Source of the DNA: Labia minor
Lineage: Eukaryota > Arthropoda > Insecta > Dermaptera > Spongiphoridae
Direction: 5' to 3'
Assembly: GCA_963082975.1 (NCBI GenBank)
Contig: OY720344.1
Span: 92,138,538 to 92,202,537, forward strand
Length of the DNA stretch: 64,000 nucleotides
Every line of letters begins with the position of its first letter. The stretch's first letter is position 1. Shown here in pieces: positions 33,956-46,177 of this stretch. Both the position numbers and the translations under genes were made by a program. The notes under the pieces were generated by a model. That model saw only the letters and a list, made by a program, of their open reading frames with translations. It made no database searches and had not been told where the DNA came from.

Positions 33956-34508
33956 TAGTCAATGTTATTCATTCCTGAAGCAACCATATATGTTATGTGC
34001 CACGGATACACCTTCGGTGGCGGAAGGGAACGGGTTCGAAATCTTCCGTTTCCCTACACCACCCTGTTTATATATATATACTTAATTAATAATAAATAAA
34101 TACCATAATATAAAATAAAAAATCTCTTTACTATTCGAACAAATTGACTTTATAAGCTTTAATAAATAATTGATAAAGATTTTTTTCATACTTACTAAGA
34201 ATAATTTTTAATTAAAAAATAATATTATCTTTTCACTAAATTCATTCTTTAGCATCTTGAATAGATTTTTTGTTCATTTTTATAAAATATACTTAACTTT
34301 TTTTCCATTTGAAATCTTTTCAATAGAGATGATTTATATTCATTCTATATATAATAAATGCAATGTATAACAATTATTTGGATCCCTTCCTTTCAATTTA
34401 ATCTCTATGCACACATTCACTGTTTCCACCTCTAACATATTTTGACTTTAAATAATTTTCAATATTTCTGAAGATTTCTACATTATTTAAAAATTATTTG
34501 ATTTATTG
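33956..34508. other. Host intron, AT-rich
   Basis: After the GC-richer patch that follows the SINE (to about 34065) there is nothing recognisable. Confidence 0.35.
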
Positions 34509-34510
34509 TA

Positions 34511-35007
34511 CATTGGAACCTCGGTTTTGGAATTGACCTCGTAACCCGTAATGCTCGTAAACCAAACTGAACCGAACCGAATCAAGTTCTCTTCCTCCGC
34601 TCTCGAGAGAAACTCGTTTAGTTCATCGTGATGCTCATACTTAATAGTTCATCTCATCGACGCTGAGGCCCACGCTATGATCTTCACGAGTTCTTCACTC
34701 AGGTTTGTCTATATCAAGGCATAGATTCTTCGACAGGCTCCTTCTCATTTACAGGGTCTTCTAAGTGTCTTATTAAACTTTCTCAGGTAACATCAATATC
34801 CACGCTGAAAAGAGTGTGCGACATTGACATGTTTATAATCTAATGCAAGCACAGCGTATGATGTGCAAAATAAGCAGCGCAGTGGGAAAAAAAATTCCCG
34901 CCTCATGTGACTCGTAATCCAAAATTTTGCTTGTTAAATGAAACAGAAAACTCAAAGTCGTAATTCGAAATACTCGTAACCCGGGACACGATTAACCATT
35001 TCCAGTG
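34511..35007. mobile_element. TA-flanked MITE with CATTGGAACCTCGG end
   Basis: TA lies on both sides. The left end is CATTGGAACCTCGGTTTTGG and the right end, read inward, is CACTGGAAATGGTTAATCG, with GTAACCCG/CGGGTTAC pairs just inside. The CAxTGGAACCTCGG start is typical of pogo/Tigger-type and related TA-inserting elements. About 497 bp, more GC-rich than the intron, no coding sequence recognised. Confidence 0.65.
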
Positions 35008-35041
35008 TATTGATATATTTTGATATATATTATACATATTA

Positions 35042-35450
35042 GGGTGATCATATATTGTCTAGTCTTGTCACTAGATTCTAGTTTAAATGTATCCTATGTT
35101 GTGTTGGTAGCGATCAGTGTTAACGGTTTCGCCAGGTTTTAGTAGCTCATAATATATTATTCCCTTTTTTACACTTTTTCGGTGCTTTCCCACGCTCCTC
35201 GATTCTCACGTCAAAATCACCACTTTTATATTTTTAAACCACTCAAGGCATTCTATGAGATTCTGAAGCAATTTTCTTCAAATGATAGCAGAAAACCAAT
35301 GCTGTCCGTAAATCATAGTTCGTAGTCACAAAACTCGACATGTTTGAGGTTATAGAAAAATATACGTATGAAACTTAGGTTATTGTGTGTTGACAAACTT
35401 TGTCAGGTGTTAAAGCGGTCTTACGGTCTTTAAACTGATAGCGAGCACCC
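35042..35450 (-). mobile_element. Deleted mariner with transposase N-terminus
   Basis: On the minus strand the element starts GGGTGCTCGCTATCAG and encodes SSFVTTNYDLRTALVFCYHL, then KKIASESHRM and, in a further segment, KSGDFDVRIEERGKAPKK. These are N-terminal mariner motifs (LRTALIFCYHLKKxAAESHRM...FKSGDFDVxxxERGKPPKK). The other end, AGGGTGATCATATA, is a weak inverted match. TA is on the left side and changed on the right. At about 409 bp it lacks the whole catalytic domain. Confidence 0.75.
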
Positions 35451-35527
35451 TCTATAGAGAAATTTCAGTTTTATACTTCTACACCTATGTATTTATATTC
35501 CAATAATTGTTTGGAGAGTAATATATT

Positions 35528-35573
35528 TCAAATCTTCGGTCAGTTCTGTGCCTGGCCACAGGCCATGTTTTAT
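35528..35573 (+). repeat. HINE 3' end fragment (family B/C)
   Basis: TTTCAAATCTTCGGTCAG then TTCTGTGCCTGGCCACAGG matches the 3' subterminal repeat and CCTG-GCCA-CAGG hairpin of family B, with the TTCTGTGCC variant also seen at 56596 and, inverted, at 50575. The upstream boundary is not clear. Confidence 0.5.
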
Positions 35574-36074
35574 TTATTATATTTCTCTTGATTATTTCCC
35601 TTTTTTTTATATTATATTATTGTGTGTTTTATGCATTACAATTATTCATAAAAATTATTTTTTCATATATTTTTTCAAGTTCGAAAGTATGGGAGGGGGC
35701 TCATAGTGTGTTTCATTAAATTAATTCTGACTACTTAAATATTGCGTTTATTAATAGATCATATCAAGTATTAGTTCATATATATATTGGATAATCCGAT
35801 ATACTGATTTAATATTATAATATAATAACAATTTAATTATTATAATACAAAATAAATAATAATATATATTTTCAACAAGGATTATTTATTAATAAATAAT
35901 ATGATTAAAGGCTTTTCTAATCGGTAATATATTGATATTTTTTTGAAAAAAAATTTTTCTATCGATTATTTAATATATTATTATTATTATAATTATTTAA
36001 TAATCAAACTTTCGCAGCTACAAAGGCCATTTCTTATTTAATAAATAATTGACAATATTATTCACGTCAAAATG
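35574..36074. other. Host intron, AT-rich
   Basis: Nothing recognised. Confidence 0.4.
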
Positions 36075-36568
36075 ATTATCAAAGGGGGTCAAAATTAAAA
36101 TATATAAAAGAATGATTTTGCCGGTTGTATATTATGGGTGTGAGGCATGGTCTATGACCTTAGATTTAGAGTATTTGAGAATAGGATTCTGCGAAGCATT
36201 TATGGGCTAAAGAAAGATGAGTTCACCGGGGAATGGCGGAGACTGCATAACGAGGAATTGCATGACCTCTATGCATCTCCAGAAATAGTTAGAATTATAA
36301 AATCGAGAAGGATGAGATGGGCAAGGCACGTGGCTAGAATGGGAGAGGAAAGAATCGCGAAAAATATATTGGTGGGGAGACCGAGTGGGAAACGCCCGCT
36401 TGGAAGACCTAGGACGCGGTAGGTGGGTAATGTAGAAAGGGACAAGAGAGAGAGATGAGAGAGGGTAGGGATTGGAGGTTTGTGGCTCAGAATAGGGATA
36501 CTTGGAGAAGTGTGGTTGCTGCGGCCAAGAACTTTCGAGTTCCGTAGAGCCACAGAGATAGATAGATT
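36075..36568 (+). mobile_element. LINE 3' fragment
   Basis: Open frames encode [18 protein letters not shown], then [54 protein letters not shown] and [18 protein letters not shown], the C-terminal part of the same LINE ORF2 as at 40200-42356. One frameshift lies near 36160 and further damage after 36420. It ends at the GATAGATAGATT tail. About 500 bp, 5'-truncated. Confidence 0.88.
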
Positions 36569-36584
36569 GATAATATTATAAATT

Positions 36585-36591
36585 AATATTA

Positions 36592-36640
<49 letters not shown>
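36585..36640. repeat. (TC)n(TA)n microsatellite
   Basis: About 22 bases of TC repeat run straight into about 32 bases of TA repeat, directly downstream of a LINE tail. Confidence 0.95.
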
Positions 36641-36644
<4 letters not shown>

Positions 36645-37902
36645 AATTTTATTTATCCTGGTTTAGTTTAATAAAGAATAGCATTAAAACATTTATGACT
36701 GCTCACAAGACATCGTATATTTAGGACCTTGGGCACACTCTTCCCCAAGGTGCTGTCTGTTCATCTGTAATCCAATCAGCCTTTTTACCTTTTCGTCTTT
36801 TTTCATTGTATTTCATCGGAAATTTTCAATTTGTATTTATTTTTCATTCTTATCTTTTAAGATGGAAGATAATAATTTCATTGTCTACATGTAAACGTAA
36901 AATAAGTAGTACATAATTATCTCTCTGTTGATCTTACATATTATATAACACAAATCACAATAATTATATTTAATTGAAATATTTTAAATATTTAATTCGT
37001 GTACTGAATTCAGCACAACAACTACATTCCTCCAAAATTACTTTTCTTAATTTTCTCATCGGTATTCAAATTTCAACCCCACCATATTCTCGCTTGACTG
37101 ATTTTCCAATTGTTTTTTTTCCAGAATTATATTTTTCGTCATTCATGCGAAGCAATTTATATAATTGTAAGTTTACTTTGAGCGTGTAGGTGGATAACGG
37201 TCTATGCCCTTCTTGTTAAACATACTTTAATGAATGTTTTACCCACAATTAATTAATATTAATTTTTCGTATTCAATTTACAATTCTCTCTTTCTCATCC
37301 TTTCAAACTCAGATAATCACATCTGTTTACTTTTTAGAATGGTTTACCAAACATTCGTAATTCATTAAACAATAAATTGAAAACAAATACATTACTCAAT
37401 TTAATTAATTTGTTTAAACTCTTGACAATCCGCAATTTTCTATTTGATTCCTCTATATTTGGATAATTACTATTCATATAATTAACAGTGTTTAATAGAT
37501 TGAACTATAAGTATTAATGAAAACATTTTAATAGGTTAAAAATTAAAACAAAATTTCAAAAATAAATATACAACTTTATAAAATTATTTTTTAATTAAAT
37601 GCTCGGTGAAGATTCAAGTGAAATAGAATATTTACTTCATGCGCATTTCGGCTGTTAACTACTCTCTGAACCTTTCTCCGTCAGTGTTTAATTACAAATT
37701 ATTTTTATTATGTTTTATATATGAAGGTTTAATTATAATACTGAAAATGTTTATCTCATTTTTAGTATTTTTTTTCATTATACAAATACTAATCTCAAAC
37801 AATACTAGGTATATAGTCAAAGTCAAGAATATCTTTCAAAAATAATAATATAATATGTATTTTCACATCAAATGTTGGCGTTTAATTAATTACTTAACTA
37901 AG
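36641..37902. other. Host intron, AT-rich
   Basis: About 1.25 kb. Small open frames (36974-37189 and 37639-37845) are of the kind expected by chance in AT-rich DNA. No element found. Confidence 0.35.
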
Positions 37903-37904
37903 TA

Positions 37905-38749
37905 CAGGGTGGACCAAAAGTCCGGTAACATTTGAATCGAGCGCTGCTTCGAATTGCGGGGGATAGGGGGGAGCGGGGCGTTACTAAACGCGAGAGCGGC
38001 TAGTTGGAATTCAGTGCCATGGCGGAGCACAACGCGCGTTTTACGTACGAGAGTACTAACGCAACAACGATTCTGCGACGAAAATTGTGTACACAGTACA
38101 AAATACGATATAAAAATCAAGCTCCATCAACTGGTGAAATTAAAAATTGGGTACATAAGTTCGAGGAGACGGGTTCAACATTAAATCAACCACGATCCGG
38201 CCGACCTAGGACGTCGAGAGAGCCCGTAAACATAGAGCGCGTACGAGCATCTGTTAGAGAACAACCTGGCTTCTCTACTCGAAAGCGGTCTAGTGTTTTA
38301 AATGTGTCCAGGACATCTTTAAATCGTATTATTCACAAGGATTTACATTTACATCCATATAAAATTCAAATTGTACAGCGGTTCGTGGAATTTTTGGGCA
38401 AAAAGTCATATCCAAAAAGGTGACATTAACTGGCCACCCCGCAGCCCGGATTTGTCACCAAAAGTAAAGTTTTTAATAACAACCCTGAGTCTATTGAAGA
38501 ATTAAAAGAAAATATACGAGAGGAAATTCAGAACATTTCTCCAAACACTTGTCGGGCGGTGATGGAAAATTTCCGCACTAGGTTACGGGGGTGCCAAACT
38601 AAACAAGGGGCACATTTGGACGACGTTATTTTTAAAAAATAAAACCCTGATTTTTGTACTTTTATAATAAATAAACATATTATCTCTCATATCTCTTTTT
38701 GTATTTTTTATAACCATTTGAAATGTTACCGGACTTTTGGTCCACCCTG
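37905..38749 (+). mobile_element. Deleted Tc1/mariner-superfamily transposon with HTH_DUF4817-type transposase
   Basis: TA flanks both sides. The inverted repeat is near perfect and starts CAGGGTGGACCAAAAGTCCG. The transposase N-terminus is at 38004-38423. After it, short pieces of the catalytic C-terminus follow: NWPPRSPDLSP, then ESIEELKENIREEIQNISP and HLDDVIFK before a stop at about 38641. The middle of the catalytic domain is gone, so the element is about 845 bp against roughly 1.2-1.3 kb for complete relatives. Confidence 0.85.
38004..38423 (+). pseudogene. Mariner-type transposase, N-terminal DNA-binding part
   Basis: The open frame begins at a Met two codons after another plausible start and contains YESTNATTILRRKLCTQYKI, NQAPSTGEIKNWVHKFEETG, SGRPRTSREPVNIERVRASV and HLHPYKIQIVQ. 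This is the paired helix-turn-helix layout of a DUF4817-type transposase, with the GRPR hook between the two helix-turn-helix domains. The frame then runs into sequence from an internal deletion and stops. Only the DNA-binding half could be made. Confidence 0.8.
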
Positions 38750-38751
38750 TA

Positions 38752-40199
38752 ATTTAATTAATTTTTTAAAATACAAAACAAGAAAGAAAAAGATTAATTT
38801 TAAAATACAAAAAAATCTAATTATATTTAAAAAGAATTCATCCATTTATTTTATATATATATATATATTTAATGTAATATTTAAAATGTAGATTTTCTAT
38901 ATTTGAAAGATAATAAGATATACAAAAATATAATTGAATTTATTTTTATATTCAAATGGAAGAAACAAAATTCTTGTTTTATTTATGAAATAAAATTAAT
39001 TTATAAAAAAATTAAAATGATTTAGAAGAAGCATGCTTCAGTTTTTGAAGTTTTTGACATTAAATTTTAATCATTTATAAATGAATAGGCCGTCAAAATG
39101 TATTAAATTTAAAATTTTATATATATATATATATATGTTCTAATCCAATTATTAAAAAAAATAATCGTTAATGATATACCATATATTCGTTATAAATAAA
39201 AATAATAGAAAAAACATGGTAAGAGGCTGAGGAAGATTTTCAAATTCAGTGAAGAGCACTTGGAAAATAAATTCTTAACCAAGTACCCTCAATGAGGTAT
39301 TATTAGAGGGTTTTTATCCATTTTGAAGTATCCATTCGTAGCAATTCAAATATGTATGGATATAGCTACTATATACCTATACTACATTAAAAATTCTTGT
39401 AAATTTAAAAAAAATTACATTATATTATTAGAGTGTATTATATATAAGTTATCTATTTCTATATAAGTTTTTATTCGATTTTATTAGTAAAAGTAATAAA
39501 TTAAGTACTTATTTAAAAAACATATTCTTTTTATCATTAATTAATAACTAAAACTAAAAATTCAAAATTCTGATACCTCAGTGTTTATTTCTTGAATTGG
39601 TTATAAGATACTATTATTGTAATGAAATTATGTCTATTGTAAAAGTGGTATTTTCTGTTATAATACTAATAATCTTAAAATAATATCCAGTCTGTAATTG
39701 TCACAATGATTATAAATTTCAAAAATTTAAATTGTAATAATTTCATCTAATTAAAAAATAAAATAAACTTATATTATTTTAATAATTAATAAAATAAAGA
39801 AGAGAGTCATAGAATTAATTTCTATTAATGTTGGAAAAATATTAAGGCATAAGTGTATGATGTAGTGATTAAATGTGAAAAACAATGGACGTTCTTCAGT
39901 TCATAAAGTCGTCCTAAACCATTGCGATTGGTTGTCTACGATCATGTGATTACACAGTTCGGAGAATCAATGAAATTTTACGAACTACGAATGCATGTTT
40001 TCTAAATTATAGATATACTTCGCGGGCATTTAAGGTGTTTGGACGTTTTTTTCAAAAGTTACAAGGTTGTCCACCAACCTAAGCAATTTTCTTGACGGAC
40101 AGTTGTTAATTCACTTTTTTATTTGTTATTCTATTTATAATTTATTTTTTTTATTTATTTTTTTCATATAATAATCTTTTTTTTTCATTTTACAACAAA
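38752..40199. other. Host intron, AT-rich; possible worn LINE 5' part
   Basis: Mostly AT-rich. At about 39900-40090 the sequence is more complex, and one frame reads FGESMKFYELRMHVF, which may be part of the LINE endonuclease lying upstream of the copy at 40200. This is a weak suggestion. Confidence 0.3.
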
Positions 40200-42356
40200 A
40201 AACAGATAACCGAAGACGCCAGCCTAATATTCTGGATGTCAGAGTTTATAGAGGGGCAGATTGTGATTCGGATCATTATTTGCTTGAAATAAAATTGAGA
40301 GAACGGCTCTCGACGCGTAACACGAAGTTAGGAGAAATTAATAAAATACGATACACACACACACAATTTAGATAATTTTAAAAATGAGGAACATAAATTA
40401 AAATATCAGGTCGAAATCATAAATAGATTTAATAGTTTAATCCTTGAAGGGAATGACGAGACGAAGGATCCGGAAGAATTATGGGAAAAAATAAAAACAA
40501 ATGTTTAAATGGCTGCTTCAAGTAGTAAAGGTTTTAAGAATAACAAAAAGCGTAAACCATGGTTCGATGAGGAATATTTTGAAGTAAAAGAGGTTAGAAA
40601 AAAAGCTAAATTACAATGGGTTAATAGTAAACGCGAAGTAGATAGATTGGAGTATATTAATAGCAGGAAAATAGTGACGAAAATCATTAGGAACAAAAAA
40701 AGAGAAAGTCTAAAAAATAAAATATTAGAAATAGAAGAAATTAATAGCAACAAGAGTAGTAGAGATCTATACATGGCAATTAAAAATATTAAAAAGGGTT
40801 ATCAGGCACGGTTAGGCTTAATTAGAGATGCTAATAATAATTTAAAAACAGACGCGGACGATATTAAAAATATATGGAGGAACTTTTATTTTGAAAAATT
40901 ATTAAATTCGAATCTAGGTAATAGATCAGAAACCTAACTGTAGACTCAGCGGAAATTAATCTCGAAGAACCTATGTTACATGAGGTAGAAATGATAATAG
41001 GAAAATTTTAAAATAATAAAGCGACAGGAATAGATGGTATCCCAGTAGAATTATTCAAATATGGAGGAAAACCTTTAGTAGAGTGTTTACACAAATTAGT
41101 TCTTTCGATCTGGCATAAGGAAAAGATGCCATTAGAATGACAGGAGGCAGTTATTATCCCACTCTTTAAGAAAGGAAATAGAACCAACTGCAATAATTAC
41201 AGGGTAATTTCTCTTTTGACGACATCGTATAAGATTCTCTCGAATATTGTTTTATTGAAATTACGACCATATGCGGAGGAGATACTAGGAGGATATCAAT
41301 GCGGGTATAGACCAAATCGATCGACTTTAGATCAAATATTTTCATTAAGGTAGATATTAGAAAAGAAACGAGAATTTCTGTTCACCAGCTTTTTGTAGAC
41401 TTTATAAAAGCATTTGACTCAGTAGATCGGGAAAAACTTTTTCAAGTCAATTTAAGATCAACTTAATGGGAATTCCAAAAAAACTAGTACGTATGATTCA
41501 AATTTGTCTGTGGGTAGTAAAGGAAGAGTAAGTTGCGGGAATAAATTATCAGAAACTTTCGAAATTCGAAATGGGTTAAAACAAGGAGACACAATTTTAT
41601 TTAATTTAGTTCTGGAATATGTAATTAGACAAATTGTGGAGAGGTCAAACGGAATCGAATTAAACAAAAATATTCAAGTATTAGGTTACGCAGACGACAT
41701 AAATATAATAGAATTGCAATTATAGATAGTGGAGAAAAATTAATTGAAGCAGGAAAAGAGGTGGGACTAGAAATTAATAATGCTAAGACAAAGTATTTAG
41801 TAACAGAGAGGAATAGTATTAACACACAAAATCTTAATATACAAGATATAGAATTTGAAAATGTAGAAAAATTTAAATACTTAGGTTCTGTGATATCGAA
41901 ATATAATTATATTCGAGATGAGTTTAAATCGAGGTTACAATCGGAAAACGCCTGTAATCATCCAATAAAGGGGCTTATCACATCAAATAGGATTCTGCGA
42001 AGCATTTATGGGCCAAAGAAAGATGAGGTCACCGGGGAATGGCGAAGATTGCATAACGAGGAATTGCATGACCTCTATGCATCTCCAGATATAGTTAGAA
42101 TTATAAAATCGAGAAGGCTACGGTGGGCAGGACACGTGGCTAGAATGGGAGAAGATAGAATGGCAAAAAATATATTGGTAGGGAGACCGAGTGGGAAACG
42201 TCCAATTGGAAAACCAAGGACACGGTGGGTGAATAATGTGGGAAAGGATGTGAGAGAGATGGGAGAGGATAGGGACTGGAAGGTTGTGACTCAGAATAGG
42301 AATAGTTGGAGGGGTGTGGTTGCTGCTGCCAAGAACTTTCGAGTTCCGTAGAGAGA
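40200..42356 (+). mobile_element. RTE-like LINE, longest copy (partial endonuclease, reverse transcriptase, C-terminus)
   Basis: Parts in order: end of an AP-like endonuclease (QPNILDVRVYRGADCDSDHY, the SDH motif); linker with MAASSSKGFKNNKKRKPWF; reverse transcriptase with NKATGIDGIPVELFKYGG, AVIIPLFKKGNRTNCNNYR, GYQCGYRPNRSTLDQIF, NGLKQGDTILFNLVLEY and the catalytic YADD (41686-41697); and a C-terminal zinc-poor domain with RLRWAGHVARMGEDRMAKN. Several stops and frameshifts break the frame, so it is dead. It is 5'-truncated near 40200 and ends at the family 3' border without the GATA tail seen in other copies. The clade is inferred from these motifs; RTE or a close relative is most likely. 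Confidence 0.88.
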
Positions 42357-43969
42357 TATCTTTTTTTCTATTTTTTTCTTTCTAATTTTTCTTTTTTATT
42401 AAATCGATTCACGATGGTATTCAATAATAAAATAAATGAATGAAAAATAAACCATTACACGACCAATTATTTTCACAAATAATATTTTTCCCCCCAAACC
42501 CTTAAAATATCATTACATCGAGGTCCCACTGAAATAAAAAATCATTACAGTATTAATGTGTTAATGTAATTTGAATCACACAAGATTAAAGCTGTTAAGC
42601 TTATGACGCTTATAAAATCATAGTTGCAGTTTAACTTGAAATGAAGAGAACATTTATAAAATATGTTTATTGATCCTTTGTAATTAATCATTTAACAAAT
42701 AGATCAAATAATAAATATTTGAAATTTGTTATTTTTTAATTTTAAATATCATTAATTATTTTTATTATTTATTAATGAATGCAATATATAATGTACTAAA
42801 GGCGCTTGTATTTTATTTAACTATATATAAATTCTTTAAATTTTAATAAATAATAATGTTGTTAGGTATTTTGACTATCTCTAATGGAATATAATATAAA
42901 TAATATAATAGATTCTAAATCATTTTTATTTTTAAATTTTTTTGAAGGAATTAATCAAATTATATGAATTAATTTGAAACAGGAAAATATTCCAATTATG
43001 TACATAAAAATTTTTATCTAACTAAAAAAGACAATAATATTCATAAGAATATATTTTTATATTTGTTCCAATATCGTTTTTTTAACATATAACTATTTAG
43101 TATATTTCAAAGGTATTTTTTTACACATTTAAATAGTATTATTTTTTTATTTTTATTTTAATGTATCAAAGGAATTCGTTTTTTTAAAAAACCATCTCAG
43201 CATTTAATACATATCTTTAATATTCATTCATTCATAGAATATATCTATACTTTTGCAATATGTTAGTAAATATTCTTTAAAATAAAACAAATCCTCTAGC
43301 AGCAAATGATATTCTCATATATTAATACAGATAAATCATACAAAACCCATGCCACGCAACAAAATAAACACAAGAAATATTAATAAAAAATAATATGAAG
43401 AAGATAATAATATTTTATCATATAAATAATTTTCCAAAAATCAAAAATTGTATTTTAATTTAAAGAATATATAACAATTATTAATAAATAAGTAAATGTA
43501 TATAAAATTAATTTAATTTATTAAATAAAAATATTTTTAAAAATACTTTAAACAAATTAGAAATGATCTAAAAAAAAGAGAAATGGCATTTGAAATATTA
43601 GATATTTGAGATACTATTGAAGCAAAACTCTCAAGCCTTTGATTTTTTTTTGTTTATTTAATTAATTTTTATTTCAGATTCGTAGACATATCGAATTGTT
43701 TGTAGATTCATTAAAAATAATTATTTTCCATTTTTTTCTAACAATTCTAATTTGTTTAAATTAAATTTTTTTTTATAATTTTTTAAAGCATCTAATTGTT
43801 ATAGACTTGTTCATAAAACACAACAACTGCCATAACAGCAAGCATATAAAAACAAAATAGATAAATAAGGTTCAACCCACCCACAAAGCAATTTAAATAA
43901 AATCTTATAAAAAAATCACGTATGAAAATATTATTAATTATTTTTTATTTTGTTATGAACTCCAAAGGC
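42357..43969. other. Host intron, AT-rich
   Basis: About 1.6 kb of AT-rich sequence, nothing recognised. Confidence 0.4.
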
Positions 43970-44275
43970 GCCACAGGGTAGGGGGCAACGTAGCTGGCTC
44001 ACATTCTCGTGGTCCCCGGTTCAAGTTCCGGGCCTGACAGGGGATTTTCTCTAACTAGGGACTATGGAGCGGAGTCAACCCAGCTTCCAGGATCAAATTT
44101 GGGAAGTTACTTGATAAAAAGTAGCGCCTCGGATCAAGAAAATCAAGGTAAAGGTTGATAGGATAGTTTTACCGATCATAGGACACCTAATTTATATAAA
44201 CAACTTGATAGATGCTCTACTTGCGTAAGATGTACAAAAGTCAGTGGTTTTTGTTTGTTTTTTTATGAAAAATTT
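43970..44275 (+). mobile_element. tRNA-derived SINE, fullest copy
   Basis: An A-box-like GGTAGGGGGCAACGTAGCTG is followed about 35 bp later by a good B box, GGTTCAAGTTCCGG. This spacing is that of a tRNA-type RNA polymerase III promoter. The body (GCCTGACAGGGGATTTTCTC, GGATCAAATTTGGGAAG, GGATCAAGAAAATCAAGG) is shared with 33765-33955 and, inverted, 15262-15400. The 3' end is T-rich near 44260. Such elements are transcribed by Pol III and mobilised by a LINE; which LINE is unknown here. Confidence 0.75.
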
Positions 44276-45270
44276 CAATAAATAGAAAAATTAATACATG
44301 GGATATAATATTATAATAATATTAATTAAAGAAGGATTTTTTCGTATTTTTTGTTTGAGTTATTTTATAAATATTTTATCATGATGGTTTTTAAAAATAG
44401 ATTTCTTAAATGTTTATTAAAAAAACATCTAACATTTCAAAGATGTGAGTAATAATTGAGAGATCTATTTATTTTTCAATTATCATATTCACATTATTTT
44501 CTTATTCATCATATCAAATTCAGTTAACCACAATAATCGACGCCTATTGTTGTGATAAGAAGGAAGTTAATACTTGAGATAAGAGCTTGCTTTTCTATTG
44601 ATCGCATTTATTCTTTATAACACCACCCGGAGGACTTTTTAGTAAGAGGACGAATTTTAGTACGTCATAATAATATTGAGAGAACGAAAGTGACAATTAG
44701 TTAATTTAAAAAAATTTAAAAAAATTCATACTCGTAAATACTTAAAATATAATAATACCCATTACAATATTTCAAAAAATTAATAAAATCCGTCATTTTG
44801 TATTTGTAAGTACTTACCTAGAGATTATGAAATAGATAAAAAATCAAAATGAAATAAATTTAATAAACACAAAACTATAAACAATATTTCAAATTTGAAC
44901 TATCGAAATGTTCGTCAAAAAAACCAAGAAAATTTAGTTAGAGGAATGAATTTAGACAAAGTATTTTATTAGTTTCAAGTTTAGAAGAAAACGCATGCAC
45001 AAAAAGAGGAATTTCAAATGTGAAATAATGGCATCTTAATAATCGATGTAGTCGCTACACTTTTTTGCAAGTATCTAAATGTTTTATGTTTACCTCTGTC
45101 ACAACTCCTTGATGTTTAATTTTTTAACTGTCAAGGTATATAAATGTCATAGAAACAAATAAAGAATAAAACTAGCACAATTACATATTTTATAATTTTA
45201 AGTATAAACTTGATTTAATTTCAAAATCAAGATATTTTAGAAAAATTGATTAAAAAGAAATTGGACTTAC
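44276..45270. other. Host intron, AT-rich
   Basis: Directly downstream (minus strand) of the exon at 45271-45527. The patch at 44525-44660 (CGACGCCTATTGTTGTG, CACCACCCGGAGGAC) is GC-richer but unassigned. Confidence 0.35.
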
Positions 45271-45527
45271 AGGTTCGGTGTGGTTGGTGATATTATTGGT
45301 GATTGATGAATCATCAAAAATTGTTGGTGTAAGAATTAATAAGGAAGATCTTGTGGTTGTAGATAATCGTGGAGAGGGCCATAATGTTGCGTCACTAACT
45401 CGGAATGGAAAATCACCATCAGGACGTATTAAAAAAATGGTGACATCAGTTTCAGAAAAGACAGCTTCAAGAATGGATAGAAGTGAAGATCGGAAGGCGG
45501 TTTCTAATGGAATGCACAACACCACAG
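45271..45527 (-). CDS. Exon: ectodomain segment of receptor guanylyl cyclase
   Basis: On the minus strand a pyrimidine-rich acceptor (GTTTGTTGATTTCAG) precedes 2 nt plus 85 open codons, ending at CCT|GTAAGT, a consensus donor. The peptide starts VVLCIPLETAFRSSLLSIL, followed by TDVTIFLIRPDGDF, and ends with two overlapping glycosylation sites (NNIT, NHT). A hydrophobic strand with VVLC followed by a helix and another strand (TIFLI) fits the periplasmic-binding-protein fold of ANF-type ligand-binding domains in receptor guanylyl cyclases. The phase-0 end fits the phase-0 start of the exon at 22458-22861, 22.4 kb away. The fold assignment is by pattern only. If the two are not one gene, this would be an exon of an unknown secreted or membrane protein. 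Confidence 0.66.
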
Positions 45528-46177
45528 CTGAAATCAACAAACAATTAAAATAATTAATTTATAAGAATTAAATAAATGTTAAAGTTGTTAGTTGAACATT
45601 TTAAATGAATTAAGTAATTATATAATGGATAATAAATTAATTAATTTTAAATATTCTATCTTATTTTATTTATTTTTTTCACTATTTTTACTTAATATTA
45701 GAGTTTATACAAAATCCGACATTTTAGAAAAACGGTTTTCCAATAGTAATTTTTCCAGAAAACCAGTTTTAACCGGTTTCGATTTTTTATAAAGAAATTT
45801 TTGCTCGAATATTTTGTAATTCGAACAAAAAATTCTAAGAGAAAATTTATAGTGTTTAAAAACAGTTTTTGACTGAAATTATTTACTGTTCAAATTTATT
45901 GTTAGTAAAATTTAAGTTTAAATAAATTTAAATAAGTAAATAATAATAAATAATAGTTCACCAGGATTAAATGACTTTAGAAACAATTATTATTCGTTGT
46001 TTATGCATCACATTTAAAGACGTAAATATTTTTATAATTGTGAAACGAGTTATTCAGGCAAAGGGTTCGAATAAATAAAAATATATTTTCATATTTTTAT
46101 ATTAACCATATTATTTTTTGCAAAAGTGTTTTCATCAATCTGGTACATTTGACTACATTTGTAATTTTCCAATTTTT
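45528..46177. other. Host intron, AT-rich
   Basis: Upstream (minus strand) of the exon at 45271-45527. No further ectodomain exon recognised. Confidence 0.4.
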
